Program-made: the position numbers and the translations under genes
Part shown: piece by piece, positions 42,906 through 51,635 of the stretch
How the letters are laid out: the number at the start of each line of letters is the position of its first letter
Position numbering within the stretch: position 1 is the first letter of the stretch
NCBI GenBank assembly: GCA_964420065.1
Contig: CAYQQK010000009.1
Span: 1 to 62,608 of the forward strand
Direction: 5' to 3'
Length of the DNA stretch: 62,608 bases
Source of the DNA: CAYQQK01 sp964420065
Lineage (GTDB): Bacteria > Bacillota > Dethiobacteria > DTU022
Notes under the pieces: generated by a model
What the model saw: the letters and a program-made list of their open reading frames with translations, nothing else
Told to the model about the DNA's origin: nothing
Databases searched by the model: none

Positions 42906-42933
42906 AGATATTTTGCAGGTCTGTAAAATATCT
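42906..42933. repeat. 28-bp palindrome between two catabolic genes
   Basis: AGATATTTT (42906-42914) and AAAATATCT (42925-42933) are exact complements; the centre GCAGGTCTGT continues the symmetry (CAG/CTG). It lies 33 bases before the next start codon. The tight symmetry suits a protein-binding site; a hairpin is also possible. Confidence 0.5.
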
Positions 42934-42966
42934 TAGGTTTTACTAAGCAAGGGGAGGCTCGTCAAT

Positions 42967-43959
42967 ATGTATAAAATAGATTTGGACATTGCGTGTGGAA
43001 TATACGATCGGACGCAATTACTGGAAAACGGTAAAATTAAACCAAGAGGTATTAATTTGATCTGGCTTGAAGTGCCGCCATGGGAACTGTTTTATCGGAT
43101 GTTGCGAAACCTTGAATTCAGGATTTCAGAAATGTCTATGTCCAATTATCTTACTGAATCATGCAGTCCCAATCCAAGGTTCATTGCTATCCCGATTTTT
43201 CTTAACCGGTATTTTAGGCATTCCTGTGTTTTTGTTAACAGTAAAAGTGGTATTCGCAAACCTGCAGATTTACAAGGCAGGCGAGTTGGCGTTCCTGAAT
43301 ACAGTATGTCAGCAGCGGTATGGGTCAGAGGAATATTAAAAGACGATTATGACATCAACGCCACGGATATCAAATGGTTTACCGGTGGGCTCAATGCAAC
43401 GACCAAGGAAGAAGGTCGGGATCGAATCGATATTAGTTATCCCAAAGAGCTTTCGATAACCCGGATACCGGATGACTGCACTTTAAACGATATGCTCCTG
43501 GCCGGCAAACTTGATGCTGCTATTACGGCTGGATCACCGAAATCGTTCATCGCCGGTGATAAAAGGATAGAGAGATTATTCCCGAATTATAGAGAATTGG
43601 AAGCAGATTATTACCAGCGTACTAAAATCTATCCTATTATGCACACGGTGGTTATACGCAAGGACGTCTACGAACAACATCCGTGGACGGCAAGAAGCCT
43701 TTATGATGCTTTTTTGGAAGCCAAGGATATTGCCTGCGCCCGTTTTTTTGAAACGAGTACACCCGTTTGTGGTATTCCATGGTTGATCAATGAAGCAGAA
43801 AAGGCCAAGGCCTTGTTTGGTGAGGACATATGGCCGTACGGAGTTAAAGCAAACAAAAAAGTGCTGGAAACGTTCTTGCGCTATGCCAGGCAACAACACG
43901 TAATTAGTCAGGATCTGACAGTAGACAAGCTATTTGCCAAAGAAACATTACGAACATAA
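42967..43959 (+). CDS. 4,5-dihydroxyphthalate decarboxylase-like protein (periplasmic-binding fold)
   Basis: 330 residues without a signal peptide. It resembles the family named after 4,5-dihydroxyphthalate decarboxylase, which shares the fold of PhnD/NMT1-type binding proteins: IACGIYDRTQLLENGKIKP at the start, RISEMSMSNYL near 53, LQGRRVGVPEYSMSAAVWVRG near 103. It could be a decarboxylase or a cytosolic ligand-binding protein. It lies between two amide-hydrolase genes. The enzyme role is not secure. Confidence 0.65.
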   Translation: MYKIDLDIACGIYDRTQLLENGKIKPRGINLIWLEVPPWELFYRMLRNLEFRISEMSMSNYLTESCSPNPRFIAIPIFLNRYFRHSCVFVNSKSGIRKPADLQGRRVGVPEYSMSAAVWVRGILKDDYDINATDIKWFTGGLNATTKEEGRDRIDISYPKELSITRIPDDCTLNDMLLAGKLDAAITAGSPKSFIAGDKRIERLFPNYRELEADYYQRTKIYPIMHTVVIRKDVYEQHPWTARSLYDAFLEAKDIACARFFETSTPVCGIPWLINEAEKAKALFGEDIWPYGVKANKKVLETFLRYARQQHVISQDLTVDKLFAKETLRT

Positions 43960-44073
43960 TAATTTGTCAACAAATAAATTTACTGGCAAGCATTAAACCA
44001 TAGATGTCCGGTGATTCATATGAGAGTGCTGCGTGATTTGTCTGATGAGCAGCTGCCTATAGGAGTGATTTCT

Positions 44074-44997
44074 GTGAACGAGGGTAAGTATGAAAACATT
44101 GTTACAGTTGCGGCTGTGAACTGGACCGGTGTTTGGGGTGATAAGTCTGCCAATCTTGCTAAAATAAAAGAAGTATCGGTTGAGGCTGCAAATGCAGGGG
44201 TTAATATTATTGCTTTTCCAGAATTGGCACTGAGCGGATATGAGTGTAGCGCCGAGATTCGGAGTGAAAAAAAACCTTGTAAAATGCATACCGATGCGGC
44301 TGAAACCATACCTGGCCCGGCTACAGAAGAATTAGCCGATTTGGCCAAGAAGCAGGGAATCTATATTCTCTTTGGAATGCCTGAACAAGATCCTGAAAAT
44401 GCTTATTTTCACTACAATACTGTTGCAATTGTAGGGCCGGAAGGGATTGTTGGGAAATGCCGTAAGATAAATCTATCTATGCCTCCAATTTGGACTGAAA
44501 AAATGTGTTTTGCCCCCGGTAACAACTTGCCTGTGTTTGAAACGAGCTATGGCCCGATCGGCGTTCTGGTTTGCAAGGATTTCTGGAAAGTACCTGAACT
44601 GACTCGAATTCTCTATCTGAAAGGTGCGAGAATTGTTTTTAATATTGCAGCTAGCCCATCTGGTCGGGGTGGAAGTGACTTGATGAAATACATAACGTGT
44701 AGCCGCGCATCAGAAAATATAATATATATTGTTAGTTGCAACCATGTCGGAAAAGAGATGAATGCGTCATATTACGGGTGTAGCACCATCGCCGGGCCGT
44801 CATATCCACGTATGGCTAAAATAATTGCCCAAGGAAGCCGTGATTACGAAGAAGTAGTAACAGCAACTTTAAATTTAAATTTGTTGCAGCAGTGGGATAA
44901 AAAAGCTAGCCCAAAGGATGAGATTAACTGGGATATTGTTGTAAAGGAATATAATAAACTACTATTCAAAAACACATTAAAGGAGACAACAAAATGA
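44074..44997 (+). CDS. Nitrilase-superfamily C-N hydrolase
   Basis: 307 residues from GTG 44074, which has AGGAGTG 6 bases upstream; the frame is open to 44011. The Glu-Lys-Cys triad is complete: E in FPELALSGY near 51, K in GKCRKINLS near 131 and C in VLVCKDFW near 167. These enzymes hydrolyse amides, carbamoyl-amino acids or nitriles. The neighbouring isochorismatase-type enzyme and dihydropyrimidine-dehydrogenase-like gene make an N-carbamoyl or ring-opened amide substrate plausible. The stop overlaps the second tctC start (ATGA). Confidence 0.82.
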   Translation: MNEGKYENIVTVAAVNWTGVWGDKSANLAKIKEVSVEAANAGVNIIAFPELALSGYECSAEIRSEKKPCKMHTDAAETIPGPATEELADLAKKQGIYILFGMPEQDPENAYFHYNTVAIVGPEGIVGKCRKINLSMPPIWTEKMCFAPGNNLPVFETSYGPIGVLVCKDFWKVPELTRILYLKGARIVFNIAASPSGRGGSDLMKYITCSRASENIIYIVSCNHVGKEMNASYYGCSTIAGPSYPRMAKIIAQGSRDYEEVVTATLNLNLLQQWDKKASPKDEINWDIVVKEYNKLLFKNTLKETTK

Positions 44998-46031
44998 AAA
45001 GGAAATTAATTGTCCTTTTAGCTGTTGTTTTAACGATGTCTTTATTATTGGTTGCATGCCAGCCAGCAAATGAGTCTGAACAACCAGAAGAAGAGGCGAG
45101 TAAACCGGTATTCAAAGACGGTGATGTGATCACCGTAATTGTTGCTTTTTCAGCAGGGGGCGGTTATGACAAGATTGCAAGGCTTATCCAGCCCTATTTG
45201 GAAGAAAACATAAGAAAAATTACCGGTTCGAAAGTATCGGTTATCGTTGAAAATATCGTGGGTGGTTCCGGCGTGGTAGGCTATAAAAAACTTGCTCTGG
45301 CAGAACCAGACGGAAAAACTATAGGCGTTATGGGTACTTCCGGTGAGCCATATAATGCGCTTAGATCGGGAGAATATGTTATGCATGAATATACACCCAT
45401 CGTCCAGCTCAACTCTGATCATACAGTTTTTGTGGTAGCTTCGGATTCTGATATTTCCTCGTGGGATCAGCTGGTAGATCGTTCGCAGCAAGACTCAATT
45501 TTAATCGCCACCCCCGGTCAAGGGACTTCAACCCATGTTGTTACACTAATACTACAAGATTTCCTGAAAACAAAGGAAATCGAAATGCAATTCGATTACG
45601 TGCATTATGATGGGCCCGGTCCGGCGATGCTTGGGGTTGTCAAAGGAGAAGCTGATGCCATGACAATTGATGAAAGTACCGCGGCACAATTGGTTACATC
45701 GGGGGAATTGAAAGGAATTCTAATGTTTAGTATGGACCGTGGCAATTTAATAAAAGAAGCCCCGACATTGAAAGAAGAAAACATACCAGGTGCGGAAGAA
45801 CTCGTTAACATAATCGGCATGAATCGTTTTCTGGTTGCGCCACCCGAACTTCCTGAAAATATAGCAGAGGTATTACGTGAGGCTACAAAAATGTCCTTAC
45901 ATGATCAGGATTTTATTAATAAAGCAGGGCTGGCACAAATTGGCATTGATTATCAAGATGAAAATTACGTGCGGGAAATAATCAGGGTAAGAGAAGAGAT
46001 TGCATCAAAATACATCGATTTTGTGAAGTAG
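44994..46031 (+). CDS. tctC: TctC-type binding protein, second set
   Basis: 345 residues, lipoprotein signal with cysteine near 22 (LLLVACQPANE), acidic linker, then the same mature pattern as the first TctC (FKDGDVITVIVAFSAGGGYD, ITGSKVSVIVENIVGGSG). Start overlaps the nitrilase stop by 4 bases, with AAAGGAG upstream, so the hydrolase and this transporter are one transcript. Probably arose by duplication of the first set. Confidence 0.9.
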   Translation: MKRKLIVLLAVVLTMSLLLVACQPANESEQPEEEASKPVFKDGDVITVIVAFSAGGGYDKIARLIQPYLEENIRKITGSKVSVIVENIVGGSGVVGYKKLALAEPDGKTIGVMGTSGEPYNALRSGEYVMHEYTPIVQLNSDHTVFVVASDSDISSWDQLVDRSQQDSILIATPGQGTSTHVVTLILQDFLKTKEIEMQFDYVHYDGPGPAMLGVVKGEADAMTIDESTAAQLVTSGELKGILMFSMDRGNLIKEAPTLKEENIPGAEELVNIIGMNRFLVAPPELPENIAEVLREATKMSLHDQDFINKAGLAQIGIDYQDENYVREIIRVREEIASKYIDFVK

Positions 46032-46042
46032 CATTAAGTAAA

Positions 46043-46077
46043 ATCGACTGGGGAAGTACAGCACTTTCCCAGTCGAT
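46043..46077 (+). repeat. Hairpin between tctC and tctA, second set
   Basis: ATCGACTGGGGAAGT (46043-46057) pairs with 46063-46077 over 15 bp with one G-T wobble and loop ACAGC. No T-run follows (ATAAAACAAA), so it is unlikely to be a strong terminator; an RNA-stabilising or attenuating role fits better. Confidence 0.6.
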
Positions 46078-46108
46078 ATAAAACAAATAAATACCTTAAG
46101 GTGGCAAC

Positions 46109-47617
46109 ATGGTAGAATATATATTATCAGCATTCAATGAGTTTTTGAATCTTCAGTCAGCATTGGGGTTATTATGTGGTTCTCTTTTTGGTTTGGCATG
46201 TGGGATAATTCCGGGGCTTTCAGGCACAACGGCCGTTGTTATTTTAATACCATTAACTTTTGTCCTTGACCCATATGTTGCCTTTATTACTTTGTGTTCA
46301 GCTATGGGCGCTGCAACAGTGGGGGGGTCGGTTACCTCAATATTAATTGGAGTGCCGGGGTCAGGTTTAAACGCTGCCACCATTTTTGATGGATTCCCTT
46401 TGGCGAAACAAGGTCGTGCGGGATTGGCTTTGGGGGCGGCCTGCAGCGCAAGCACAATTGGTGGGATATTTGGGGTATTGGTTCTGGCCGTGGCATTACC
46501 GGTTTTAAGGAATGTAGTACTCGCTATAGGACCGCCAGAAATACTGGTCATGGCTATTTGGGGTATGTTAATTATAGCTTTCATTACTGGTCGAGATGTC
46601 AGTAATGGAATTATTGCAGCTTGTATTGGCCTAATGATCAGTTTGGTCGGGTATAATCTGGTTTTGGGAGGCGAGCGATATACCTTTGGCCTGACATATT
46701 TATGGGACGGTTTTCAGTTAGGACCGGTGTTTATTGGATTATTTGCGATTTCGGAAGCAATCAAATTAACGGTGTCCGGTAAACCAATAACTGGAGATAA
46801 TGTTAAGATTAAAAGCGTAACGCGTCAAGTGGTTGATGGGTTAGTCAGCCCCTTAACCCATTGGGGTTTGACATTGCGATCCAGTATTTTGGGGACGTTG
46901 ATTGGTATTGTTCCCGGAATAGGTGGAGTTGTGGCAGCTTATGCAGCATATGGCCAGGCGAAACAAACATCGAAAGACTCACATCAGTTTGGAAATGGTG
47001 ATATCCGTGGCGTAATAGCACCTGAGGCTTCAAACAATGCGGTTCAAGGAGGTTCGTTGATACCTACCCTTTTATTCGGCGTTCCAGGGAGCGCGACAGC
47101 GGCGGTTTTATTGGGGGCATTAATGATCCATGGCATTAATACAGGGCCGAATATCCTAAAAACAGAAATGAAAGTAATATGGATTATTATTTGGGCGGTA
47201 TTGATATCAAATATTTTAGGCGGTATTATAGTGGTGCTTTTTGGTAATCAGCTGGTAAGAATAACTTACATTGAACCACATTATTTGGTTCCAATTATAG
47301 TATGTGTGTCATTGTTTGGGGCATTTGCTTATGACAAGAATATTACCAATATATTTGCAGCATTATTCATTGGTGTTTTAGGATATTTTTGTTCAGAAGC
47401 AGGAATATCAACCGCTTCTATTTCAATAGCGTATGTCCTTGGCAAGCTAGTAGAGTATAATTTTTTCCAAACATATCAAATGGGCAAGGGTTCTTTCAAT
47501 ATATTTTTTCAAAGGCCCATCGCTTTAACGTTATTGTTTTTGATTGTTGCAACCTTGATCTATCCTTTTGTGAAGAAACATCTTTTTGTTTTTAAGACGA
47601 AATACAAGAATGCTTAA
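46109..47617 (+). CDS. tctA: TctA-type large permease, second set
   Basis: 502 residues with the same motifs as the first TctA in the same order: GSLFGLACGIIPGLSGTTA, AMGAATVGGSVTSILIGVPG, GTLIGIVPGIGGVVAAYAAYG, GVIAPEASNNAVQGGSLIPT. AAGGTGG precedes ATG. Forms the importer with the adjacent TctC and TctB. Confidence 0.92.
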   Translation: MVEYILSAFNEFLNLQSALGLLCGSLFGLACGIIPGLSGTTAVVILIPLTFVLDPYVAFITLCSAMGAATVGGSVTSILIGVPGSGLNAATIFDGFPLAKQGRAGLALGAACSASTIGGIFGVLVLAVALPVLRNVVLAIGPPEILVMAIWGMLIIAFITGRDVSNGIIAACIGLMISLVGYNLVLGGERYTFGLTYLWDGFQLGPVFIGLFAISEAIKLTVSGKPITGDNVKIKSVTRQVVDGLVSPLTHWGLTLRSSILGTLIGIVPGIGGVVAAYAAYGQAKQTSKDSHQFGNGDIRGVIAPEASNNAVQGGSLIPTLLFGVPGSATAAVLLGALMIHGINTGPNILKTEMKVIWIIIWAVLISNILGGIIVVLFGNQLVRITYIEPHYLVPIIVCVSLFGAFAYDKNITNIFAALFIGVLGYFCSEAGISTASISIAYVLGKLVEYNFFQTYQMGKGSFNIFFQRPIALTLLFLIVATLIYPFVKKHLFVFKTKYKNA

Positions 47618-47653
47618 AAAGAATTAAACAGTTTTGCGCGGAGGTGAAATGGT

Positions 47654-48100
47654 TTGGGGAAACAAATATATAATTGCTTGAATAATATCTACGGTTTATT
47701 GTTTTTACTTTTCGCATTTCTTCTATATATCTCCTTTTCCTATCCTTACGAGTTTCTACGTATCGTATTTCCTGTAATCATATTGCTTGTTGGAATAATT
47801 ACTACGGTAATCAAAATGTTAGATGCTGCAAAACAACCCAAGAGGACGAAGGAAAATGCAATTGAAAAGGACTCAGGGGAATGTATGGTTGTCAGCAATA
47901 GAATGGTAATATATAGTTTGCTTTGGCTAGCTGGGACATGTATTGTCATTTATAAATTTGGATTTCTGATCGGAACCGCCCTATCAAGTTTTTTTTATGT
48001 CTTTTTACTGAAAAGGGGTTGGATACAGGCTATCTTGTTGGGACTTTTTTCAGCACTAGGTATATACGTTATAGCCAAGATTTTAAGAATCGCGATCTAG
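47654..48100 (+). CDS. tctB: TctB-type small permease, second set
   Basis: 148 residues, about four membrane segments with a charged loop near 56-72 (KQPKRTKENAIEKDSGE). TTG 47654 lies 7 bases after GGAGGTG. Position after tctA and size give the call. Sequence is little like the first TctB apart from the hydrophobic pattern, as usual for this subunit. Confidence 0.8.
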   Translation: MGKQIYNCLNNIYGLLFLLFAFLLYISFSYPYEFLRIVFPVIILLVGIITTVIKMLDAAKQPKRTKENAIEKDSGECMVVSNRMVIYSLLWLAGTCIVIYKFGFLIGTALSSFFYVFLLKRGWIQAILLGLFSALGIYVIAKILRIAI

Positions 48101-48183
48101 ACAACGAACGAATCAGAGATTTAACAATACACTGCTCAATGTTCATTTTGACACAGCCCGGAAGGAGTTTAGGGAGCAGAAGG

Positions 48184-48224
48184 CGAATATAACATATAAA
48201 ATATATTATGCAGCGAAACGTCAC
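48184..48224 (+). promoter_or_regulatory. Shared AT-rich element, copy 3 (before the aminotransferase operon)
   Basis: Starts CGAATATAACATATAAAA and ends ACGTCAC. Matches copy 2 at 26 of its first 27 bases, then is 4 bases shorter in the middle. It ends only 23 bases before the likely TTG start, so a protein bound here would block transcription or translation start. A TTGACA at 48148 has no well-spaced -10. Confidence 0.65.
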
Positions 48225-48247
48225 TAAAGGCATGGGAGTTGGTAATT

Positions 48248-49417
48248 TTGTTAAGCAGCAGAATCGAATCGATACCTTTTTCTAGTATCAGGCAGATGTT
48301 TGAGAAGTCGAATGAGCTGGAAAGAAGGGGCAAAGAGATTATTCATTTGGAAATCGGGCGGCCGGATTTTGATACCCCAGAGCATATCAAGGCCGCGGCT
48401 TGCAAAGCGTTAAAGGAAGGTTTTGTGCATTATACATCAAACTATGGGACGCCGGAATTAAGAAAAGCTCTAACAGACAAGATATTTAAACAAACCGGGG
48501 TTCAATACGATTCCGGCTCGGAGATCGTTGTCACGGTCGGGGCAGCGGAGGCTTTATATCTTTCGTTGATGGTTTTGATCGAGCCTGATGATGAAATCAT
48601 GGTTTTCACACCATGTTTTTCGAATTACCTTAATGTTCCAAAGTTGATGGACGCGAAAGTGATTGAGGTTCCCTTGAGTCCGGAATTGAACTACCAGCCG
48701 CGTGAGGAAGATCTTGTTTCAAGTTGTACCCCGAAAACAAAAATAATGATTGTTAATTCGCCATCCAACCCAACCGGTGCTGTGCTTTCCGAGGAATCGA
48801 TGCAGCTGCTGGTAGATTTCGCCAGAGAAAATTCAATTGTTATTATTTCCGATGAAGTTTACGAGGCTTTTATTTATGGAGGCAAAAGCTACAAAAGTAT
48901 GCTCTCTGTGCCCGGGGCCAAAGGAAATACGATACTGGTGAACTCTTTTTCCAAGACGTATTCGATGACCGGGTGGAGGATCGGATATGTCGCGGCGGAC
49001 AGCAGTTTGATTCGGGCCATGGTTAAAGCTCATCAGAATATGATTGCTTGCGCCACTTCCTTTGCCCAGGCCGGCGCCTTGGCTGCTCTAACAGAATCAC
49101 AGGACTGTGTGGCGGAGATGGCCAAGGAGTATGAAATTCGGAAAAACCTAGTGGTGGACGGCTTCAATGCCATACCGGGAGTGAAATGTCCCGAGCCGGG
49201 CGGAGCATTTTATGCATTCCCTTGCATCAGCCATTATGATAAAGATTCTGCCAAAATAGCTGAGTACCTGTTGCAGGAAGCCGGCGTCGTCACCGTTCCA
49301 GGGAAAGCTTTTGGTTCCTCCGGAGAGGGTTATATCCGTATCTCCTTTTCAAACAGCAGAGACAATATCAAGAAAGCGCTCGCCAATATTGAAAAAGCGT
49401 TGCAAAAATACAAGTAA
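48248..49417 (+). CDS. PLP-dependent class I/II aminotransferase
   Basis: 389 residues from TTG 48248, 9 bases after GGGAG; TTG 48239 overlaps that site. Fold type I: GRPDFDTPEHIKAAA, NSPSNPTGAVLSEESM, SDEVYEAFIYG and the PLP lysine in NSFSKTYSMTGWRIGY near 236. It moves an amino group between an amino acid and a 2-oxo acid (aspartate-, alanine- or aromatic-type). First gene of a long co-directional run; probably feeds glutamate to gdhA. Confidence 0.87.
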   Translation: MLSSRIESIPFSSIRQMFEKSNELERRGKEIIHLEIGRPDFDTPEHIKAAACKALKEGFVHYTSNYGTPELRKALTDKIFKQTGVQYDSGSEIVVTVGAAEALYLSLMVLIEPDDEIMVFTPCFSNYLNVPKLMDAKVIEVPLSPELNYQPREEDLVSSCTPKTKIMIVNSPSNPTGAVLSEESMQLLVDFARENSIVIISDEVYEAFIYGGKSYKSMLSVPGAKGNTILVNSFSKTYSMTGWRIGYVAADSSLIRAMVKAHQNMIACATSFAQAGALAALTESQDCVAEMAKEYEIRKNLVVDGFNAIPGVKCPEPGGAFYAFPCISHYDKDSAKIAEYLLQEAGVVTVPGKAFGSSGEGYIRISFSNSRDNIKKALANIEKALQKYK

Positions 49418-49434
49418 TACAAGGAAGATAGGGG

Positions 49435-51618
49435 GTGCCGCAATTGGATGTGATTAGAAAGCGCGCAGTAGAATGCATCTGTTTGTTTCTTGCAATCTAC
49501 CACATCTATGCTGGTTTTTTTGGTCAACCGGAAGCGATTGGTTTCCGGGTCACTCACGTTTGTCTCGTTCTTATGCTTGTCTTTTTGCTAAAGCCTCTAA
49601 AAAATGCCTCTAAACTGCCCGGGGCTGTTTGCAGTATTTTGGATATCGGCTGCTTGGCATTAATTATTTTTACCTTGATATACATTGTTCACGACATAAC
49701 CTTATGGTGTTCCAAAGCAGGGAGCCCGAACTCGTTTGATATCCTTTTAGGAACCTTGTTTATTATTGTCTTGCTTGAGGCCGGAAGAAGGACTGTTGGC
49801 CTGCCCATAGTTGTAGTTGCTTTATTTTTTATTGCCAACGCACTGTATGCCGAAAAGTTCATTGGAGTTCTTTACGGTCCATCCCACTCCTGGAAATTGA
49901 TCATAGACATAGTGTTTATTCAAGACCTGGGTATATTTGGTACGCCGGTTGCCGTAACGGCTTCCTATGTGACTTTATTCATTATACTCGGCTCGCTCCT
50001 GGTGGAATCGGGAGCCGGCAACTTTTTTACCGATCTTGCTTTGGCCGCAACCGGGCGTCAAGTCGGCGGACCGGCAAAAGCAGCAGTTTTATCAAGTTGT
50101 GTCATGGGGACCATTTCCGGTTCGGCCGTGGCAAACGTGGTGACAACGGGAACATTTACCATACCCTTGATGAAGAGGGTTGGATACAAGCCTGCCTTTG
50201 CGGGGGCTGTCGAGGCTGCCGCATCATCGGGGGGGCAGATCATGCCCCCGGTGATGGGAGCTGCCGCGTTTATCATGGCCCAGTTTCTTGGCATACCCTA
50301 TTTAAGTGTGGCCAAAGCTGCTATTTTACCTGGTTTATTGTACTTTATTAGTGTCTTTTGTTCAGTCCATTTCGAGGCCTTAAGGCTTAAATTGAGGCCG
50401 ATGGAAAAAGGGTATTTGCCAAATACTTTAGCGGTGTTAAAAAAAGGTTGGTTTTTGACTCTGCCGCTCATTGCTTTGGTTTATATCCTGATTGGGGGAG
50501 CAAGCCCGATCAAGGCTTCATCATGGGCAATATTGATTTTGATCGTAATCAGTTTTTTAAGAAAAGAAAGCGCCATGACTCCAAAACGACTGTACAATGC
50601 ATTCATGGAGTCATCCAAAGCCTTGATGGGTCTTTCAAGCGCCTGCGCTGTAGCAGGGCTTATTATTGGAGCGTTGCTGGTTTCCGGAACCAACTGGAGG
50701 CTGGCAGGCGGTATTATCAGCGCTACAGGTGGGAAATTAATATTGGGGCTGCTCTATGTAGCAGTCTCCTCCATTGTTTTGGGCATGGGGATGACATCAA
50801 CGGCGGTGTATCTTACTGTAAGCGCAATAGCAGTGCCCGCTCTGATCAAAATGGGTGTGGTGGAAATAGGGGCACATTTATTTGCTTTCTATTTTGGATG
50901 CCTTTCCGTGATTACGCCACCGGTTGCTTTGGCCGCTTTTGCTGCAGCCGGTATTGCTAACGCCAACCCCAACAAGGTTGGATTTATGGCCTGGAAGATC
51001 GGGTTAACCGGATTTATTGTACCATTCATGTTTATTTACGGCCCTTCATTGATGTTGATTGGGGAGCCTTGGGATATTATTCGAGCTATGATCACATCTA
51101 TTATTGGTGTCGTTTGTCTTTCAAGCGGTTTGATCGGGTATTTAAAAAGGAAATTAAACATTATCGAACGGCTATTGATCATAGCTGCGGGGATGGTTTT
51201 AATAGAAACCTCACTGAAAACAGATTTAATCGGGATAGCGATCTTATGCCTAATAATAATTCTACAGTTCAGTAAGCCTTGGCAAACGCCATTGGATCGG
51301 CTAATCAATCTGTTTCATTTTGGGAAACAGAGAAAGGCGACAAGCGATGTTGAACTTTCCATAACACAAGAGAGTGAAAAGGAAGAAATAGTCCCGGATG
51401 GTATTGGTCCGACTGAAAAAACAGGGGAATCTAAAAAGAAAACAATATTTGGATGGGCCGTAACAATAATAGTAGTCTTGGGTATGTTTTATATAAACAA
51501 GATACATTTAGCTACTAAGTCTCATAATACAATGATAATTGTAATGTTATTGTTTGCGCTTCTTTGGGTTCTACAATACAACATGATACCAAATCATGGT
51601 AAGTGTAAAAATAAATAA
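49435..51618 (+). CDS. Fused TRAP transporter permease (4TM/12TM)
   Basis: 727 residues with about 16-18 membrane segments; small (DctQ-like) and large (DctM-like) subunits in one chain, the form used with TAXI binding proteins. Motifs: SSCVMGTISGSAVANVVTTG, IPLMKRVGYKPAFAGAVEAA and SGGQIMPPVMGAAAFIMAQF near 220-285. A charged cytosolic loop lies near 625-660. Its TAXI partner is encoded 9 kb away at 60717 in the same run. GTG start; substrate unknown, probably a carboxylate. Confidence 0.88.
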   Translation: MPQLDVIRKRAVECICLFLAIYHIYAGFFGQPEAIGFRVTHVCLVLMLVFLLKPLKNASKLPGAVCSILDIGCLALIIFTLIYIVHDITLWCSKAGSPNSFDILLGTLFIIVLLEAGRRTVGLPIVVVALFFIANALYAEKFIGVLYGPSHSWKLIIDIVFIQDLGIFGTPVAVTASYVTLFIILGSLLVESGAGNFFTDLALAATGRQVGGPAKAAVLSSCVMGTISGSAVANVVTTGTFTIPLMKRVGYKPAFAGAVEAAASSGGQIMPPVMGAAAFIMAQFLGIPYLSVAKAAILPGLLYFISVFCSVHFEALRLKLRPMEKGYLPNTLAVLKKGWFLTLPLIALVYILIGGASPIKASSWAILILIVISFLRKESAMTPKRLYNAFMESSKALMGLSSACAVAGLIIGALLVSGTNWRLAGGIISATGGKLILGLLYVAVSSIVLGMGMTSTAVYLTVSAIAVPALIKMGVVEIGAHLFAFYFGCLSVITPPVALAAFAAAGIANANPNKVGFMAWKIGLTGFIVPFMFIYGPSLMLIGEPWDIIRAMITSIIGVVCLSSGLIGYLKRKLNIIERLLIIAAGMVLIETSLKTDLIGIAILCLIIILQFSKPWQTPLDRLINLFHFGKQRKATSDVELSITQESEKEEIVPDGIGPTEKTGESKKKTIFGWAVTIIVVLGMFYINKIHLATKSHNTMIIVMLLFALLWVLQYNMIPNHGKCKNK

Positions 51619-51635
51619 CATTGGAGGAAGCAGAA

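Noticed and set aside
48148..48190. TTGACA upstream of the aminotransferase as the operon promoter
   Set aside because: The TATAA-like sequences in the shared element are more than 30 bases away; spacing is wrong.
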